From Chrysophaeum taylorii (lineage: Eukaryota > Sar > Pelagophyceae > Pelagomonadales > Pelagomonadaceae): a stretch of DNA of 64,000 nucleotides. The notes below the pieces were generated by a model. It was not told the origin of the DNA. It did no database searches and worked only from the letters and a program-made list of their open reading frames with translations. Of this stretch, positions 1 through 10,504 are shown one piece after another (the stretch's first letter is position 1; every line of letters starts with the position of its first letter). The translations under genes were made by a program, and so were the position numbers. The stretch lies in assembly GCA_029834535.1 (NCBI GenBank), contig JAQMWT010000417.1, positions 1 through 64,000 of the forward strand. The letters run 5' to 3'.

Positions 1-445
1 TGCTGACGAAGCCACCAGAACAATCCCGCGCAGCTGCAGACTCAAGCGCAGATGACACGGAAACGATGCCGATGCTGATGAGGATAGCAGGCCGACGAAG
101 AATTTACAGTGCATTCTGGAAAGACGAATGAATGATTATGGAGGGTCCTTTGCTTCCGATGAAATACGAAGACAAGGATCCCTAATCAAGATTACCAGCA
201 CTGATTCCACTCTGAGATTTGTCCTTTGATGTTTTGGAGGAAGGCCGGAAGCCGCAGATAAAGAGGCTGCCGCGAGCAATGTTATGCGAAGACGCCAAAC
301 AAAGATATATACGAAAGCTCAAGCAGCGGTATCGAGACCAACCACGGAGACGAGGCGATTCAGAGCCGATGTGCTACCACCAACTTCGTTGACGCCGCGA
401 GATGGCAAGGACGTCGACCGAAGATGATTTGTTTTTTGATTACCC
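1..445 (+). other. Unassigned 5' edge, probably inside Gypsy copy A
   Basis: No gene can be called. Sequence recognisably homologous to the other two Gypsy copies begins only near 480, so this stretch most likely belongs to the rapidly diverging gag/protease spacer of copy A, but I see no motif that proves it. Confidence 0.3.
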
Positions 446-1359
446 TCAGTTGCTTCGATTAAGGACTTTACGGTTTATAGCCTGGTCAATCTTACCGGAA
501 TAACCCAAGTCGTCTACGGGCGCAAGAAGATTAAAGTTAAGGATGAACGAGTCGATGCACCAATCGTGACCTTTCGATCTATTTACGATCGAAATCCGAT
601 AACCGTACCGATTTACAATCATCAACACGATGCCTTTCGGCAGAGTCTCGACCGGTCAAGACTCGAGTTTATGCTCTTTGAGCACGATTAAAGATCTCCG
701 AAAGCCCGCCGCCGGACGTAAGGTAGCCATGGCTACGCGGGGACAGCTACGACAAATATCCTCCCCAGCTCGGGGAAGAGACGCGCGAGAAGTAAATCGC
801 TTATGCCGCGCGCACGCTTCAAATCGAGCCCGGTCGAACGTACAATCTACCGGTTATTTTGTCGAGCAAGCTATGGAAAAAGGACAGGTTTTCGTCGCTA
901 CGTTTGCTGAGAACGAGCAGTTGGGAGTTGTCGAAGGAATGTGTTCTTCTTGCGAAGAGCGCGACCGGTCCGCTGCTCGGGTGGCAGTTACTGCCACGGA
1001 AGAAGTGGGCCGACGATCGTCACTCAGGCGAAGCCCTTGCGATTGGTGAATCGTTAGGTACGAAGATGAGTTGAAGTCTCTACGATCAACGAACTTACGA
1101 AAGATTTGAAGAAGGATACGACAAGGGGAACCTTTCTTTCACCGTTTCTGTCGCTAGTCATTTGACGCGATGCGACGAATCTCCCCCGCCGATGCTGCTG
1201 AGCACGGTGCAGAAGGACGCTATGACCGCTATGACGGACAAGTCCACCCTCAAACGACCTGAAGGCAGCGACGATTTCGCTCGAAGGTCAGAAAAAGATG
1301 AAAAGAAATGCCGCGAGATCACCGAAGCGGAGATCCGCCGCCGATATGAAAAGGTTCAA

Positions 1360-2230
1360 TGGCTTCCAATCACTTATCGCAAGGTGGTGATGCTGTTCAG
1401 TGGAGCCGGGCAGTACTTTAGGTCTCCAACGAGCCAACGAAACGTGTGGGACGTCGTTTCGAGTCGTGCTAGCACTCGATGCGTCGGACACCGCCAACCA
1501 GATCCACCACAAGAACTTTCCGAATATTCCTGTGGTGCAGCACACATTGTGTGGTCGCTATGTTACAACCTACGGTTGATTGAATCTTATTTACCCTACG
1601 CGGAATGGTCGTCGTCGATGTGTGTCGCGTCGCCACCCTGCGTACACTCCGCTCTGTGCAACTTGACTTCCAGAGATGTTGGGAAGGGAGTCACCGCTAC
1701 CCACTGGACGATGAAATTATGCAAGATGGCTGGTTTCTTCATGTGGTTGATAGAGCAGGAGGCTTCGATTATTTCTTACGTTGCACGTTTGCACCCTTAC
1801 GTTTACGTCGTCAATTTTTACGACATAACTCCCAGTTTGATGAGCTGTCGCGTGCGATTGTTGGTTTCAGCCATCCGCTCCATTTGCGCGCAGTTCCAAA
1901 GACTTGCAAGAATATGCAGCAGAGTTCGCCGCAGCACTTGGCTACGCCGACGAACGACATTTACTTCAGATGAACAATTTAGGATCATCACGAGCCGCGA
2001 CAGACGCAGCTTATACTGTTACGCGTGTCCCGCTTCGCGTAGGACCGCACCGTTCTGATTACAGATCTCTGAATCTGGAAATGACTTCGGAGTTGCTGAC
2101 GATGCCCCCTGATTTTGAGTGGGCCGGCTTCTCCAGGACGACCTCGTTGAAACACTTGGCGTCCGTCGTGCCACCTGACACGATGGCCTTATTAGTATGC
2201 TCGATCTGCACAACTCTGTGACCAAGGAAT
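1360..2230 (+). other. C5 cytosine DNA methyltransferase-like domain of Gypsy copy A
   Basis: The segment shows C5-MTase motifs in canonical order: motif I-like VVMLFSGAG (about 1385-1410), the catalytic-loop motif IV as ASPPC (about 1629-1641), a motif VIII-like stretch ending CRVRLLVS (about 1800-1868), and a motif X-like VPPDT near 2170. It aligns along its length with the equivalent parts of copies B and C. C5-MTases methylate cytosine in DNA using S-adenosylmethionine; here the domain sits between protease and reverse transcriptase. The copy is decayed, and I make no claim of activity. Confidence 0.8.
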
Positions 2231-2479
2231 TTCACCTGAGCGGCGAAGCTTTGCCGTCAGCGTTGAGTCCTGCAGACCGACCGTTTGATTATTATTTACA
2301 AATTGATGAAACCACCCTTCGTCACGTACAAGTTCCGCTGTTAAACACGCGCACACGTGTCATAAGATGGGTGTCGACTGATGATCTTCAAGATCACACC
2401 AAATGGAAACCTCCAGAGGTACCGTTGATTCCGCCTGCAACAGATGAGCCGGGGACGTCTCATGCTTCTTCTGCTGGGC

Positions 2480-2660
2480 CCCCCCGACAACCAAATTTAG
2501 ACGTTCCGCCAGATCCTGAGCGAGATCGGGAACCGAAGATTAAGAGCGAGCCGAGTGTTCGTGTCAAAGGCGAGAGGATCAACAAAGCCACCCGGAAGTG
2601 AAACTAAAATACAGAAAAGTTCGATGTGCCATGGAAAGATGCGCCGCGCGATGCCGAGGG
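2480..2660 (+). other. Single copy of the linker that is amplified in Gypsy copy B
   Basis: This stretch encodes the acidic/proline linker (VPPDPE...EPKIKSEPSVRVKGE) between the methyltransferase-like domain and the reverse transcriptase. It is present once here and once in copy C (about 56010-56200), but as about 23 tandem 181-bp units in copy B, which fixes one copy as the ancestral state. Confidence 0.75.
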
Positions 2661-5600
2661 TGCACCACTGCCGCAGACTCCTGAGCATGTCAAGGACAAC
2701 GAAACAATGAAAGTTAAAATTCCTACGAAGGAAGAAGTTGACAAGGTTGTTCAGGAGCTGGGAATTCCTGACAATCCGCACTTAGATGACGAGGCGAAAC
2801 TGATGCTCCGTCATTGTGTGCAATATTCTTGGGCCTTTTTCGACCCGATTATGAGACCTGTGGACTCGCCTCCCGTGTCTCTACGATTCAAAGACGCGAA
2901 TCCGCGACCGATAAAGATGACGCCCTACCGATTGACGCCTGCGAAACTCGAGTGTCTCCGCAAGCAGATCAGCGAGTGGTGCCGGGATGGAGTCATTCGT
3001 CCGGCCAACTCACCTTGGGGCTTTCCTGTGTTGATGCTTCCGAAGAAAGGAGCTGAGATTGGAACGTCAAACGCGTTCCGTGCTGCAGTTGACTTACGTC
3101 AGCTCAACGATCAATTGGTCAATGACAGTTGGCCAAACATTCGACAAGATGATGCTTTAGCTTTTCTCGCGATGAGACGATGGCGGACATGCATTGATAT
3201 TAGGTGGGGATACCACAACCTTCGTCTGGATCCGGCAGCGCAGGACGCTGTCACGATGGTTAGCCCACTTGGCGCTCACAGTTTCTTGCGATTACCTCTA
3301 GGTGTGAAGACAGCCGGAGCTCTTTTCTGCAAGCAAATGGCGAGCGACCTTTCGAAATGGATGTATCAAGACTTGGTTGCGTTTGTTGACGATATTATGA
3401 TGGGATCCGACGATCTTCATCGACATTTACAAGTTTTGATCGAAGTGATGTGTCATTTGGCACAGAGAGGGTACAGCGGTCGAACCGCGAAGTTCCACCT
3501 TCTCAAGGATGATATAGAATTTCTGGGACACATTTCTACCCAGAAGGTTTGAAGCCGAATCCAAAGACGCTGGAAGCACTGCAGAAGATGCCGATTCCAG
3601 GTACTTTACCGAATACTTCCCGAAGACCCAGATACGCTCTTTCATCGGCATGAGTAATTACTGCCGGCGATATGTGAAGGGCTACTCGAAGATTGTGGAA
3701 CCGTTGAGACGATTATGCCTCGAAGGTGTAAAGTTCGAGTGGACGCCCGAGTGTCAGAAAGCTTGGGATACGATTATTGAAGCTTTGGTTGATTCCCGAG
3801 GAGTCTACCACGCCGATTATGATCTGCCTTTTCAGATCCGATGCTTCCAAGGATGGACTTGGAGCATATCTCTTCCAAATTGTCGAAGTCAAGGACGATG
3901 CCGGAAGAGTGACTCGAGAAGAACGAGTAATTGAATACTGGAGCCGAGCTGTGCCGAAGGAGATGCGGAATTATGAGCCCCGTCGGCTAGAGCTGCTGGC
4001 AGTTATACTTTCTCTAGAGCACTTTCGAGCCTACATTGAAGGGCACCGGACTGTTTTGGAGACCGATCACCGAAATTTGACGTTTTTACGTAAGGCGACG
4101 CACTCGTCTGGGCAGCTTGCTCGTTGGGCGATGCGCCTCGCCAATTTTGACCCTGAACTTGGTTATAAGCCGGGAAAGTCACCGGGAATGAGTATCCCTG
4201 ACTGTCTCTCCCGCAACCCGATTGATCATGTCATCGAGACTGACGAGTTTGGAGAACCTTGAACCACGCGTATTTAGTGTTCCAAGAGCTTCCCCGACCT
4301 GTTGATGACCGAGGAGTTCCCGTCTCTGGCTGCCACTTCATAATGTCGTTTATTACGACCGAACTGCCGGAAGACGGAGACGAAGACCCTGAAAAGGATC
4401 CGATGAAATTGGCTACGTCTCACGCTACGAGACAACGTCGGAAGAACCGTGCGCGTGATGAGCCACAGATCTTCAAGGACGCAGCCGCTTACAAAGATTA
4501 TATCGATAAGATACCCGATAATATGACGCTCGCGGAGATCGCACGTGAGCAAGAATCTGATGCTACGTGCGAGGATATTCGCTACCGAATGGCCCAAGGT
4601 CAGACGCCGCGACGTTCCCGAGCGAACGAACGATTCGAAGTCGTTAAAGATGTTCTTTACCGCATTTCTGCTGATTCGCACCCGATGATTGTTGCACCTG
4701 CTACGTTGCGCAAGCGCATTATTCGACTCTATCATGACACTCCGGTTAACGGTGGTCATATGGGACGTCACAGTACCGTCCAGGCTATCCAAGAACGATT
4801 TTGGTGGCCCCACATGTCGAACGAAGTTGGAGTCTTCATTGCTGAATGCTTAGTTTGTCAGAAAGCTCGTACGCCTGAGCCGAAACGAGCTGGACTCTTG
4901 CAGCAGCCCGTCTACGATGGTGATGGTGCTGTTCTTTGCATGGATTTATTTGGACCCTTGCCCAGCGCTGGTCCCGAGACGTATCTTCTAGTATTTTTTG
5001 ATCCGTTCTCGCATTTCTTGATTCTGGATGTTTTGAACGATAAGACCGCTGAGTCCGTCCTCGAGTCTTTTGTCATTAACATTCTCCTCAAGGGCTACTT
5101 GCCCCAGATGATTCGTACCGACAACGGTAAAGAGTTCGTGAACAAGTTGATGCGCGAGTTTTGCCATCTCTTTAACACACGATACCAAACTACGATTCCT
5201 TATCATGCCCAGTCGAACCCGGCTGAGCGCGTCAACCGATTTATCAAGGCCTTCCTCCGTGCTTGCCTTCAAGGCCGGAACATCACGGATTGGCCTGACT
5301 TTGCCCATTATATTGCGTTTTGCTACAACCGCAAGTTTATTCCAGGCACGCAGATTTCTCCCTTTATGCTGCGCCTGAACCGTCAGCCGATGCTGCCGAC
5401 TGACTACACGCTCATGGATTTTGATACACGATTGTTGCCGAAGACTCGCTCTGATGCAGTCGCCGAGACTCGCGAACGATTGAAATATTATACAAAGCTC
5501 GTCCGCGAGGCTCGTGATAAAGCTTTGAAGAAACAGCGATTGGCTTATAATGCTGATCATGTTGATGTTGAATACAAGGAAGGATCGCACGTTTTGCTCT

Positions 5601-6275
5601 ACATCCCTTTCCTTCAGAACAAACTTCGACCGGAATGGCGAGGGCCGTTTATTATCAAGGAACGCCTCTCCCCGGTCACCTATAGGATTGAGTCTCTCGA
5701 CTCTCCGCCCGAAGAACGACGTGTTCATGTAAGTCAGATCACGCCGGTGATGGTACCTCCGATCGTTGATCAAACCATCCAAAAACCCGAAGAAACCTTC
5801 CGTGATGATTATCAGCACGGTAAGTTTGTTGTTTTCCGGATTCCTGACCGGAAGCGCTCTGATTGGCGCAAGAAGATTTATGTTGCCGAAGTTTACGAGC
5901 CTTACGATTACCAAAATGATCGTGTCGCTCTACATTTCTATTCCGATTTGGGTCCGAACGATGATGTCGCTTATTTCAAGCCGACCTCTCACCTTTCGCA
6001 CCGCAAGCTCAAGCCCGAATACAAGGACGTTGAATGTCGAAGTTTCACCGACAAGTCCCGAATTTCCTCCAACACAACTCCTTGTGTCACGGATTTCGCT
6101 CCGCACGAGATTGACGTGTTGGTCCCCAAGTTTACTTTACGCAGTGGTCGGGTTCCTGAACCGATCATCACCCGCGTTTACCAGAAGATTCGTTCACGAG
6201 ATGCTCGTAAGGCGAAGCCGCGCTCCTCGCGCTAGCACCTCGCTGGGGCAGCTCGAATTCTTACCAGGGGAGTCC

Positions 6276-6475
6276 TGTGGCGGCAACTCCCGCCTCCTAA
6301 GGCTTACCCCTCTTCTAGGGCCCCCCCTCATCAGGGGCGCCCTACTCCGTTCCGATGATGTCAGAGTTTTCTCTGACATCATCTTCCTTTTCCGTGACAT
6401 GTGTCACCCTGATTTCTGATTTCGATTATCCTTGATCATAAAGCAACAGCCGATCCTCAAGTTGAGAGGACCAGG
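6276..6475 (+). repeat. 3' LTR of Gypsy copy A (partial or diverged)
   Basis: It begins TGTGGCGGCAACTCC right after the polypurine tract, exactly as the LTRs of copies B and C begin. Similarity to the copy C LTR can be followed to the shared block ATCCTCAAGTTGAGAGG near 6470. The far end is not clear and may lie anywhere up to about 6600, where coiled-coil gene K1 becomes recognisable. Confidence 0.75.
6354..6383. promoter_or_regulatory. Perfect 13-bp hairpin in the copy A LTR
   Basis: GATGATGTCAGAG, a TTTT loop, then the exact reverse complement CTCTGACATCATC. Each arm contains TGATGTCA, one base from the bZIP/CRE palindrome TGACGTCA that occurs at the equivalent place in the copy C LTR. 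It could be a transcription factor site pair in the LTR or an RNA hairpin; the sequence does not decide. Confidence 0.6.
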
Positions 6476-6559
6476 CGCAGGAGTTGTTTGTGGTCGCGTG
6501 GCGGGAGAACGGCCATCCTCGTCCAGTGATCCCACCAAGGGCACGGACGCGATCGGCGA

Positions 6560-7530
6560 GCCAGGATTCGAAGGCACGCCAGGTAGCCCCTAAAATTCTC
6601 CTTACGCCACAAGCGTATTTGTCCTTGAGTTGTCGCATGGCCCAAGGGCCCGATCTCTTCAGTCGGTTTCTCGTCAGTGCCTCTGCGGCCGCCGCAGCCC
6701 GTCTTGCCGCCTCCGTTCACTGGGCCTTGGTCGCGTTGAGCTCGCCGATGGATAGCTGCACCTTCGCAGCATCGCGGTCGTACTGCTTCTCCCTCGCGGC
6801 AACTTGGCGCTCGTTCCGGACCCGGAGTCGCTCCTCCCGACGGGCGGCATCCCGAACCTCGTCCTCGTACTTCCCCTCGGCCTTCAGACGCACCGCCTCG
6901 GACTTAGCCCGCCCTGTCTCGGCATCGAGAGTCTCGGCGTGGGCCTGGTTCCGCTCGCGCTCGGCTGCGGCACCGCGCCGCTGCTGGGTCTCCTTAGCCA
7001 CCTTTTGACTGTTGATGATGTTGTCATTCGGTGCTAGCTGCTTCCGAAGCAATGGCGAGGACGGGCCTGGCACTTCGGTTGGACGAGGTTGAAGCGGGCA
7101 TCGCGCGCGGCTCAGCGACTCTATGCGCGCCGCGGGGCCACTGTTCTCCTTATCTGCGCTCTCGCGAATGCCAGCAAGGCCGACATTGACCACTGTCTAA
7201 TCAACAACGTATTCGACGGCGAGCGTCACGGTATCCACCCCGGGGTCGTAATGCATCTTCTGAACCACCCCCAACCCCTCCTCCACTCTTTGACGGCACG
7301 AATAGTCGTGAACGATACACGCCTTGTCGCCCGGCCGAATCTGCGTCTTAACGTGCTTGGTCTGAGCGTCCGAGCTGCGGTGCGAGGATAGCTTGCACCG
7401 GACCGCCTATACGCTTCGCGGGTGCGAAGTCTCGCCTATCAGAGGGTGAGCAAACATCAAAGTCGATGCTGGGCTTGGCGACAGCCGCGTCCGGGGGGGT
7501 GGGGGGGGGGGGGGGGGGCGCGAGAACACG
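6560..7530 (-). pseudogene. Coiled-coil gene K1 (partial, member of the K family)
   Basis: The longest open stretch (7193-6717, - strand) encodes a charged Ala/Arg/Glu-rich coiled coil (repeats such as AERERNQAHAETLDAETGRA and DEVRDAARREERLRVRNER). Upstream, in other frames, it matches the N-terminal part of K2 at 42875-43600: VCS..RRDFAP, RPGD, LHYD..VDTVTL and the landmark ESADKEN versus ASDKEN. Downstream it matches K2 up to MRQLK near 6620 and is then lost against the Gypsy copy A LTR. Frame changes along the match show that this copy has decayed. The function is unknown; in K2 the family continues into a transposase-like core and a Tudor-like segment that are missing here. Confidence 0.55.
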
Positions 7531-7552
7531 AACCCCCCCCCCCCACCACCAC
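7494..7552. repeat. Homopolymer G tract followed by C tract
   Basis: There is a run of about 26 G interrupted by one T, and shortly after it a run of about 13 C followed by CCACCACC. It can fold into a hairpin or G-quadruplex, and is also the kind of site where assemblies go wrong. It lies between K1 and J and codes for nothing recognisable. Confidence 0.85.
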
Positions 7553-7790
7553 CAGCAGCACGAAAGTTTGGGGCTGGGGGGCCGGTGACCCCTCACTTAG
7601 GCCTTTTCTTTAGCGCTGCGGAGTAGGTGACCCCCTCCCCAGGACGACGGGCACTGCAGCACCAGAGTCGCTCTACAAAGGTACCATGGTAGTCCAAAAT
7701 TCGGCAGGGAAATTGGGGCTCGAGGGGGGTGCGTGGCAACGCTGAATGGGTCGCAAGGAATGAGGCGGCATCGTGGTTGAATGCGGTGTC

Positions 7791-8976
7791 TCAGAGATCC
7801 ATGAAGTAGTCGCGGACGTTCTCATCAAGAGCGGGGCTCTCCTCCTCCTCCTCCTCCTCGAGGGCGGGCTCGTCGACGGAGTCTGGGTCGTAGGCTTCGT
7901 CCATGGTCCCCGGGGGCGGTTCATTGTCGTCACCGTCCTCGTCTTGAGGAATGGGCTCGTCGTCGTTGTTGTTGTCGTTGTCGTCGTCGATCGCATCCTC
8001 GTTGTCAACATTGATCCCGGACTTGCTCGCAAGAACGCGCACCTTTTGGAGCAGGACCTTGATTTCCGACTAGATTTTTTCGTTCTTCTCGTCGAGGTCA
8101 TTGAGCACGCGGAGGTAGCTGGCGTCCGTGCCCTTGCCGACCTTCTTGAGGGCGAAAGTCACACCGTCCGGGTTTCTCTTGTACAGATCGAAACTCGGGA
8201 GGAAGGTCAGAGTCTTGTACTCAGGCGACTTGGATGCCACGTCGCGGTCTTCGGCAATGTACTCCCGTTGCTTCACCACTGCAGCGAGCTGCGACTCGAG
8301 TTGGCATCGGACAGCTTTCAGTCGGGACAGCTCAGTTTCGTTAAAGGAGCGACCACCAAACTCAAGATCATTCGCCGCAGCCCTTTGCTCGAGACCACTA
8401 AGGGTCTTGATGGCACCACCTCGTTTGTCTAAGTCCTTGCGCAGATTCTTGTGGAACTTGTTCATCCGCCACCGCCGATCGACCATCCTTCCACGATACG
8501 CCCTCGAAAGCTTGAAGTTAAACAAGTAGACATGGTAATGAGTCACGTTGTAGAAGCGCTTCTGTCCGCTGCTGTCTTTGGAAAGCTCGGTGTTCTTATA
8601 AACGGGCCAGAGCGAGGTTATGGGATTACCCTGTGACTTGATGGTCTGCAGCCGCTTCATCGACACACCGGTCGGAAACGCTGGAGCTTTTTCGCTGGCG
8701 GCTTCGTGTCGTTTGGCGGGGCCGCGTTCTTGTCCTCCGAGAGCCAGCCTTGGTTCTGCGCGAGCTTGGTCAACAGCAACACCGGGATTCCGTGGTGCGC
8801 TGCAGCGACTCCCAGGAAGATGGCTTCTGGTTGCGCGCGACGTACGTGTCTCGCAGTTCTTCGACCGATTCGATCCACTCCTTCTCCAAGGCCTCCAAAA
8901 CTTTCTTCACCCGCTCCTCATTTTCCTTTCCCATCGACTTCAAGGCCGCCCGAACAACGTCGTTGATAGACGACAC
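7791..8976 (-). CDS. Gene J: unrecognised protein with acidic tail (possibly disrupted)
   Basis: Three collinear open stretches on the - strand look like one gene. The N-terminal part (8976-8770) is helical and charged (ALKSMGKENEERVKKVLEAL) and continues toward a WESL...GIPVLL pattern that vaguely resembles a SAM-like helical bundle. The middle (8666-8070, 198 residues) has a Tyr-rich segment (YNVTHYHVYLFNF) and a coiled coil. The C-terminal part (8042-7791) is very acidic, with Asp/Asn and poly-Glu runs, ending in DENVRDYFMDL and a stop. The stretches lie in different frames, so either short introns or frameshifts separate them; introns of about 40-60 nt occur elsewhere in this window. I do not recognise the family. 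Its position upstream of K1 on the same strand may mean both came from one mobile element. Confidence 0.45.
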
Positions 8977-9210
8977 AAGTGCAGGCCAGTAAGTTCACCT
9001 AGTCCCAATCTCTAACCCCAGTAAGTTCACCTGTTCCCAGTAAGTTCACCTGGTCAGTAAGTTCACCTAGTCCAAATCTCTAACCCCAGTAAGTTCGGCG
9101 TAAACCCACTCGTGCTCACACCCACTCCTTTGAGCTCGTCGCTCTCACCCCCGCCAATCCAAGCTGCTTTGATCCGCACGCGCCGCCAACCCTTGAGTCT
9201 TAACTACTAA
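8977..9210 (-). mobile_element. Helitron-family tail fragment with minisatellite
   Basis: It starts ACAAGTGCAGGCCAGTAAG and contains several copies of CAGTAAGTTCACCTRGTC, then a conserved block of about 90 bp (CTCGTCGCTCTC...CCGCCAATC...TGCTTTGATCCGCAC), and ends near CTACTAATCGACAGATG. The same block and repeats follow the helicase fragments at 11140-11440, 19200-19606 and, reversed, 11490-11735 and 44456-44835, so this is the tail of that element without its helicase part. Confidence 0.65.
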
Positions 9211-9240
9211 TCGACAGATGTTTGTTTGTTTGTTTGTCTC

Positions 9241-9370
9241 ACAGGGGTATATATAGCCCCGGGCACTCGCACACACCAGGACCGGCATTCCTACCCTCCC
9301 TTTTTAAAAGGTGAGGGTAGGAATGCCGGTCCTGGTGTGCGCGAGTGCCCGGGGCTATATATACCCCTGT
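9241..9370. repeat. 130-bp near-perfect palindrome
   Basis: 58-bp arms (9241-9298 and 9313-9370) differ at one base, and the centre CCTTTTTAAAAGG is itself palindromic. The arms carry a TATATATA box-like core within GGGGTATATATAGCCCC. The right arm is the start of the first unit of the tandem array that follows, so the palindrome is a head-to-head junction of that repeat. Confidence 0.9.
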
Positions 9371-10486
9371 GCTTCCCCATCATAGTGAAACGTGAACATC
9401 TGGGGCGAGTCAAGCATGTATGTGTATGCGAGACGATGGGGACCCAGCAGACGACGACGCCATCTGCTTAAGATGAACATCTGCGTCGGAGATGAACACC
9501 CGGTCCTGGTAAGTGAAAGCGCCCAGATGAGGGGGTCTAGTGTTTGTGCTAGACGATGGGGCTCCAGCAGTTGGCGACGGCAACTGCTTCGTAGACACTC
9601 ACACACTCCTTGCGACGCAGCGGTGGAGCGGATTCGAACGCGCGATCCACCTCGAGCGCTTTAAGGGCCCATAACCAAAAGTGAGGGTAGGAATGCCGGT
9701 CCTGGTGTGTGCGAGTGCCCGGGGCTATATATACCCCTGTGCTTCCCCATCATAGTGAAACGTGAACATCTGGGGCGAGTCAAGCATGTATGTGTATGCG
9801 AGACGATGGGGACCCAGCAGACGACGACGCCATCTGCTTAAGATGAACATCTGCGTCGGAGATGAACACCCGGTCCTGGTAAGTGAAAGCGCCCAGATGA
9901 GGGGGGTCTAGTGTTTGTGCTAGACGATGGGGCTCCAGCAGTTGGCGACGGCAACTGCTTCGTAGACACTCACACACTCCTTGCGGCGCAGCGGTGGAGC
10001 GGATTCGAACGCGCGATCCACCTCGAGCGCTTTAAGGGCCCATAACCAAAAGGTGAGGGTAGGAATGCCGGTCCTGGTGTGCGCGAGTGCCCGGGGCTAT
10101 ATATACCCCTGTGCTTCCCCATCATAGTGAAACGTGAACATCTGGGGCGAGTCAAGCATGTATGTGTATGCGAGACGATGGGGACCCAGCAGACGACGAC
10201 GCCATCTGCTTAAGATGAACATCTGCGTCGGAGATGAACACCCGGTCCTGGTAAGTGAAAGCGCCCAGATGAGGGGGGTCTAGTGTTTGTGCTAGACGAT
10301 GGGGCTCCAGCAGTTGGCGACGGCAACTGCTTCGAAGACACTCACACACTCCTTGCGGCGCAGCGGTGGAGCGGATTCGAACGCGCGATCCACCTCGAGC
10401 GCTTTAAGGGCCCATAACCAAAAGGTGAGGGTAGGAATGCCGGTCCTGGTGTGTGCGAGTGCCCGGGGCTATATATACCCCTGTGT
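9305..10486 (-). repeat. Tandem array of a 372-bp tRNA-related repeat (just over 3 copies)
   Basis: Units start near 9309, 9681, 10051 and 10424 at GTGAGGGTAGGAATGCCGG and are almost identical. On the - strand each unit opens with a tRNA-like segment (in + coordinates about 9615-9665, 9986-10040, 10360-10415) containing a B-box/T-loop GTTCGAATCC and GCGCTCGAGGTGGATCGCGC, reminiscent of the 3' half of a Leu- or Ser-type tRNA. The body has no coding signal and ends at a TATATATA-containing GC-rich block. This is the structure of a tRNA-derived SINE that has become tandem. The T-stem does not pair well, so I do not call functional tRNA genes. Confidence 0.75.
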
Positions 10487-10504
10487 GTCTGTCAGTCTGT
10501 TCGT

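Larger units (their letters stand above)
1..6475 (+). mobile_element. Ty3/Gypsy retrotransposon, copy A (3' part; carries a DNA methyltransferase-like domain)
   Basis: This is a fossil LTR retrotransposon on the + strand, with its 5' part lying outside or lost at the window start. Order of parts: protease-side region (about 480-1150), C5-methyltransferase-like domain (1360-2230), proline/glutamate-rich linker (2480-2660), reverse transcriptase (2640-3560, FVDD catalytic motif), RNase H (3780-4260), integrase (4560-5760) with an HHCC zinc finger, a D-D-E core (MDLFGPLP, RTDNGKEF, NPAERVNR) and a GPF/Y-type module (EWRGPFII), a basic tail to 6235, a polypurine tract (AGGGGAGTCC) and a 3' LTR starting at 6276. 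No chromodomain is recognised. The coding region is broken at roughly half a dozen places, while the integrase part is the best preserved. It is clearly older and more diverged from copies B and C than these are from each other. Confidence 0.9.

Noticed and set aside
4259-6235. A free-standing host gene for a 658-codon protein
   Set aside because: It is the integrase part of Gypsy copy A (HHCC finger, D-D-E core, GPF/Y module), with matching regions in copies B and C.
9615-10415. Three tRNA genes
   Set aside because: A T-loop/B-box is present on the - strand, but the T-stem pairs badly and no full cloverleaf can be drawn. Better explained as a tRNA-derived repeat.
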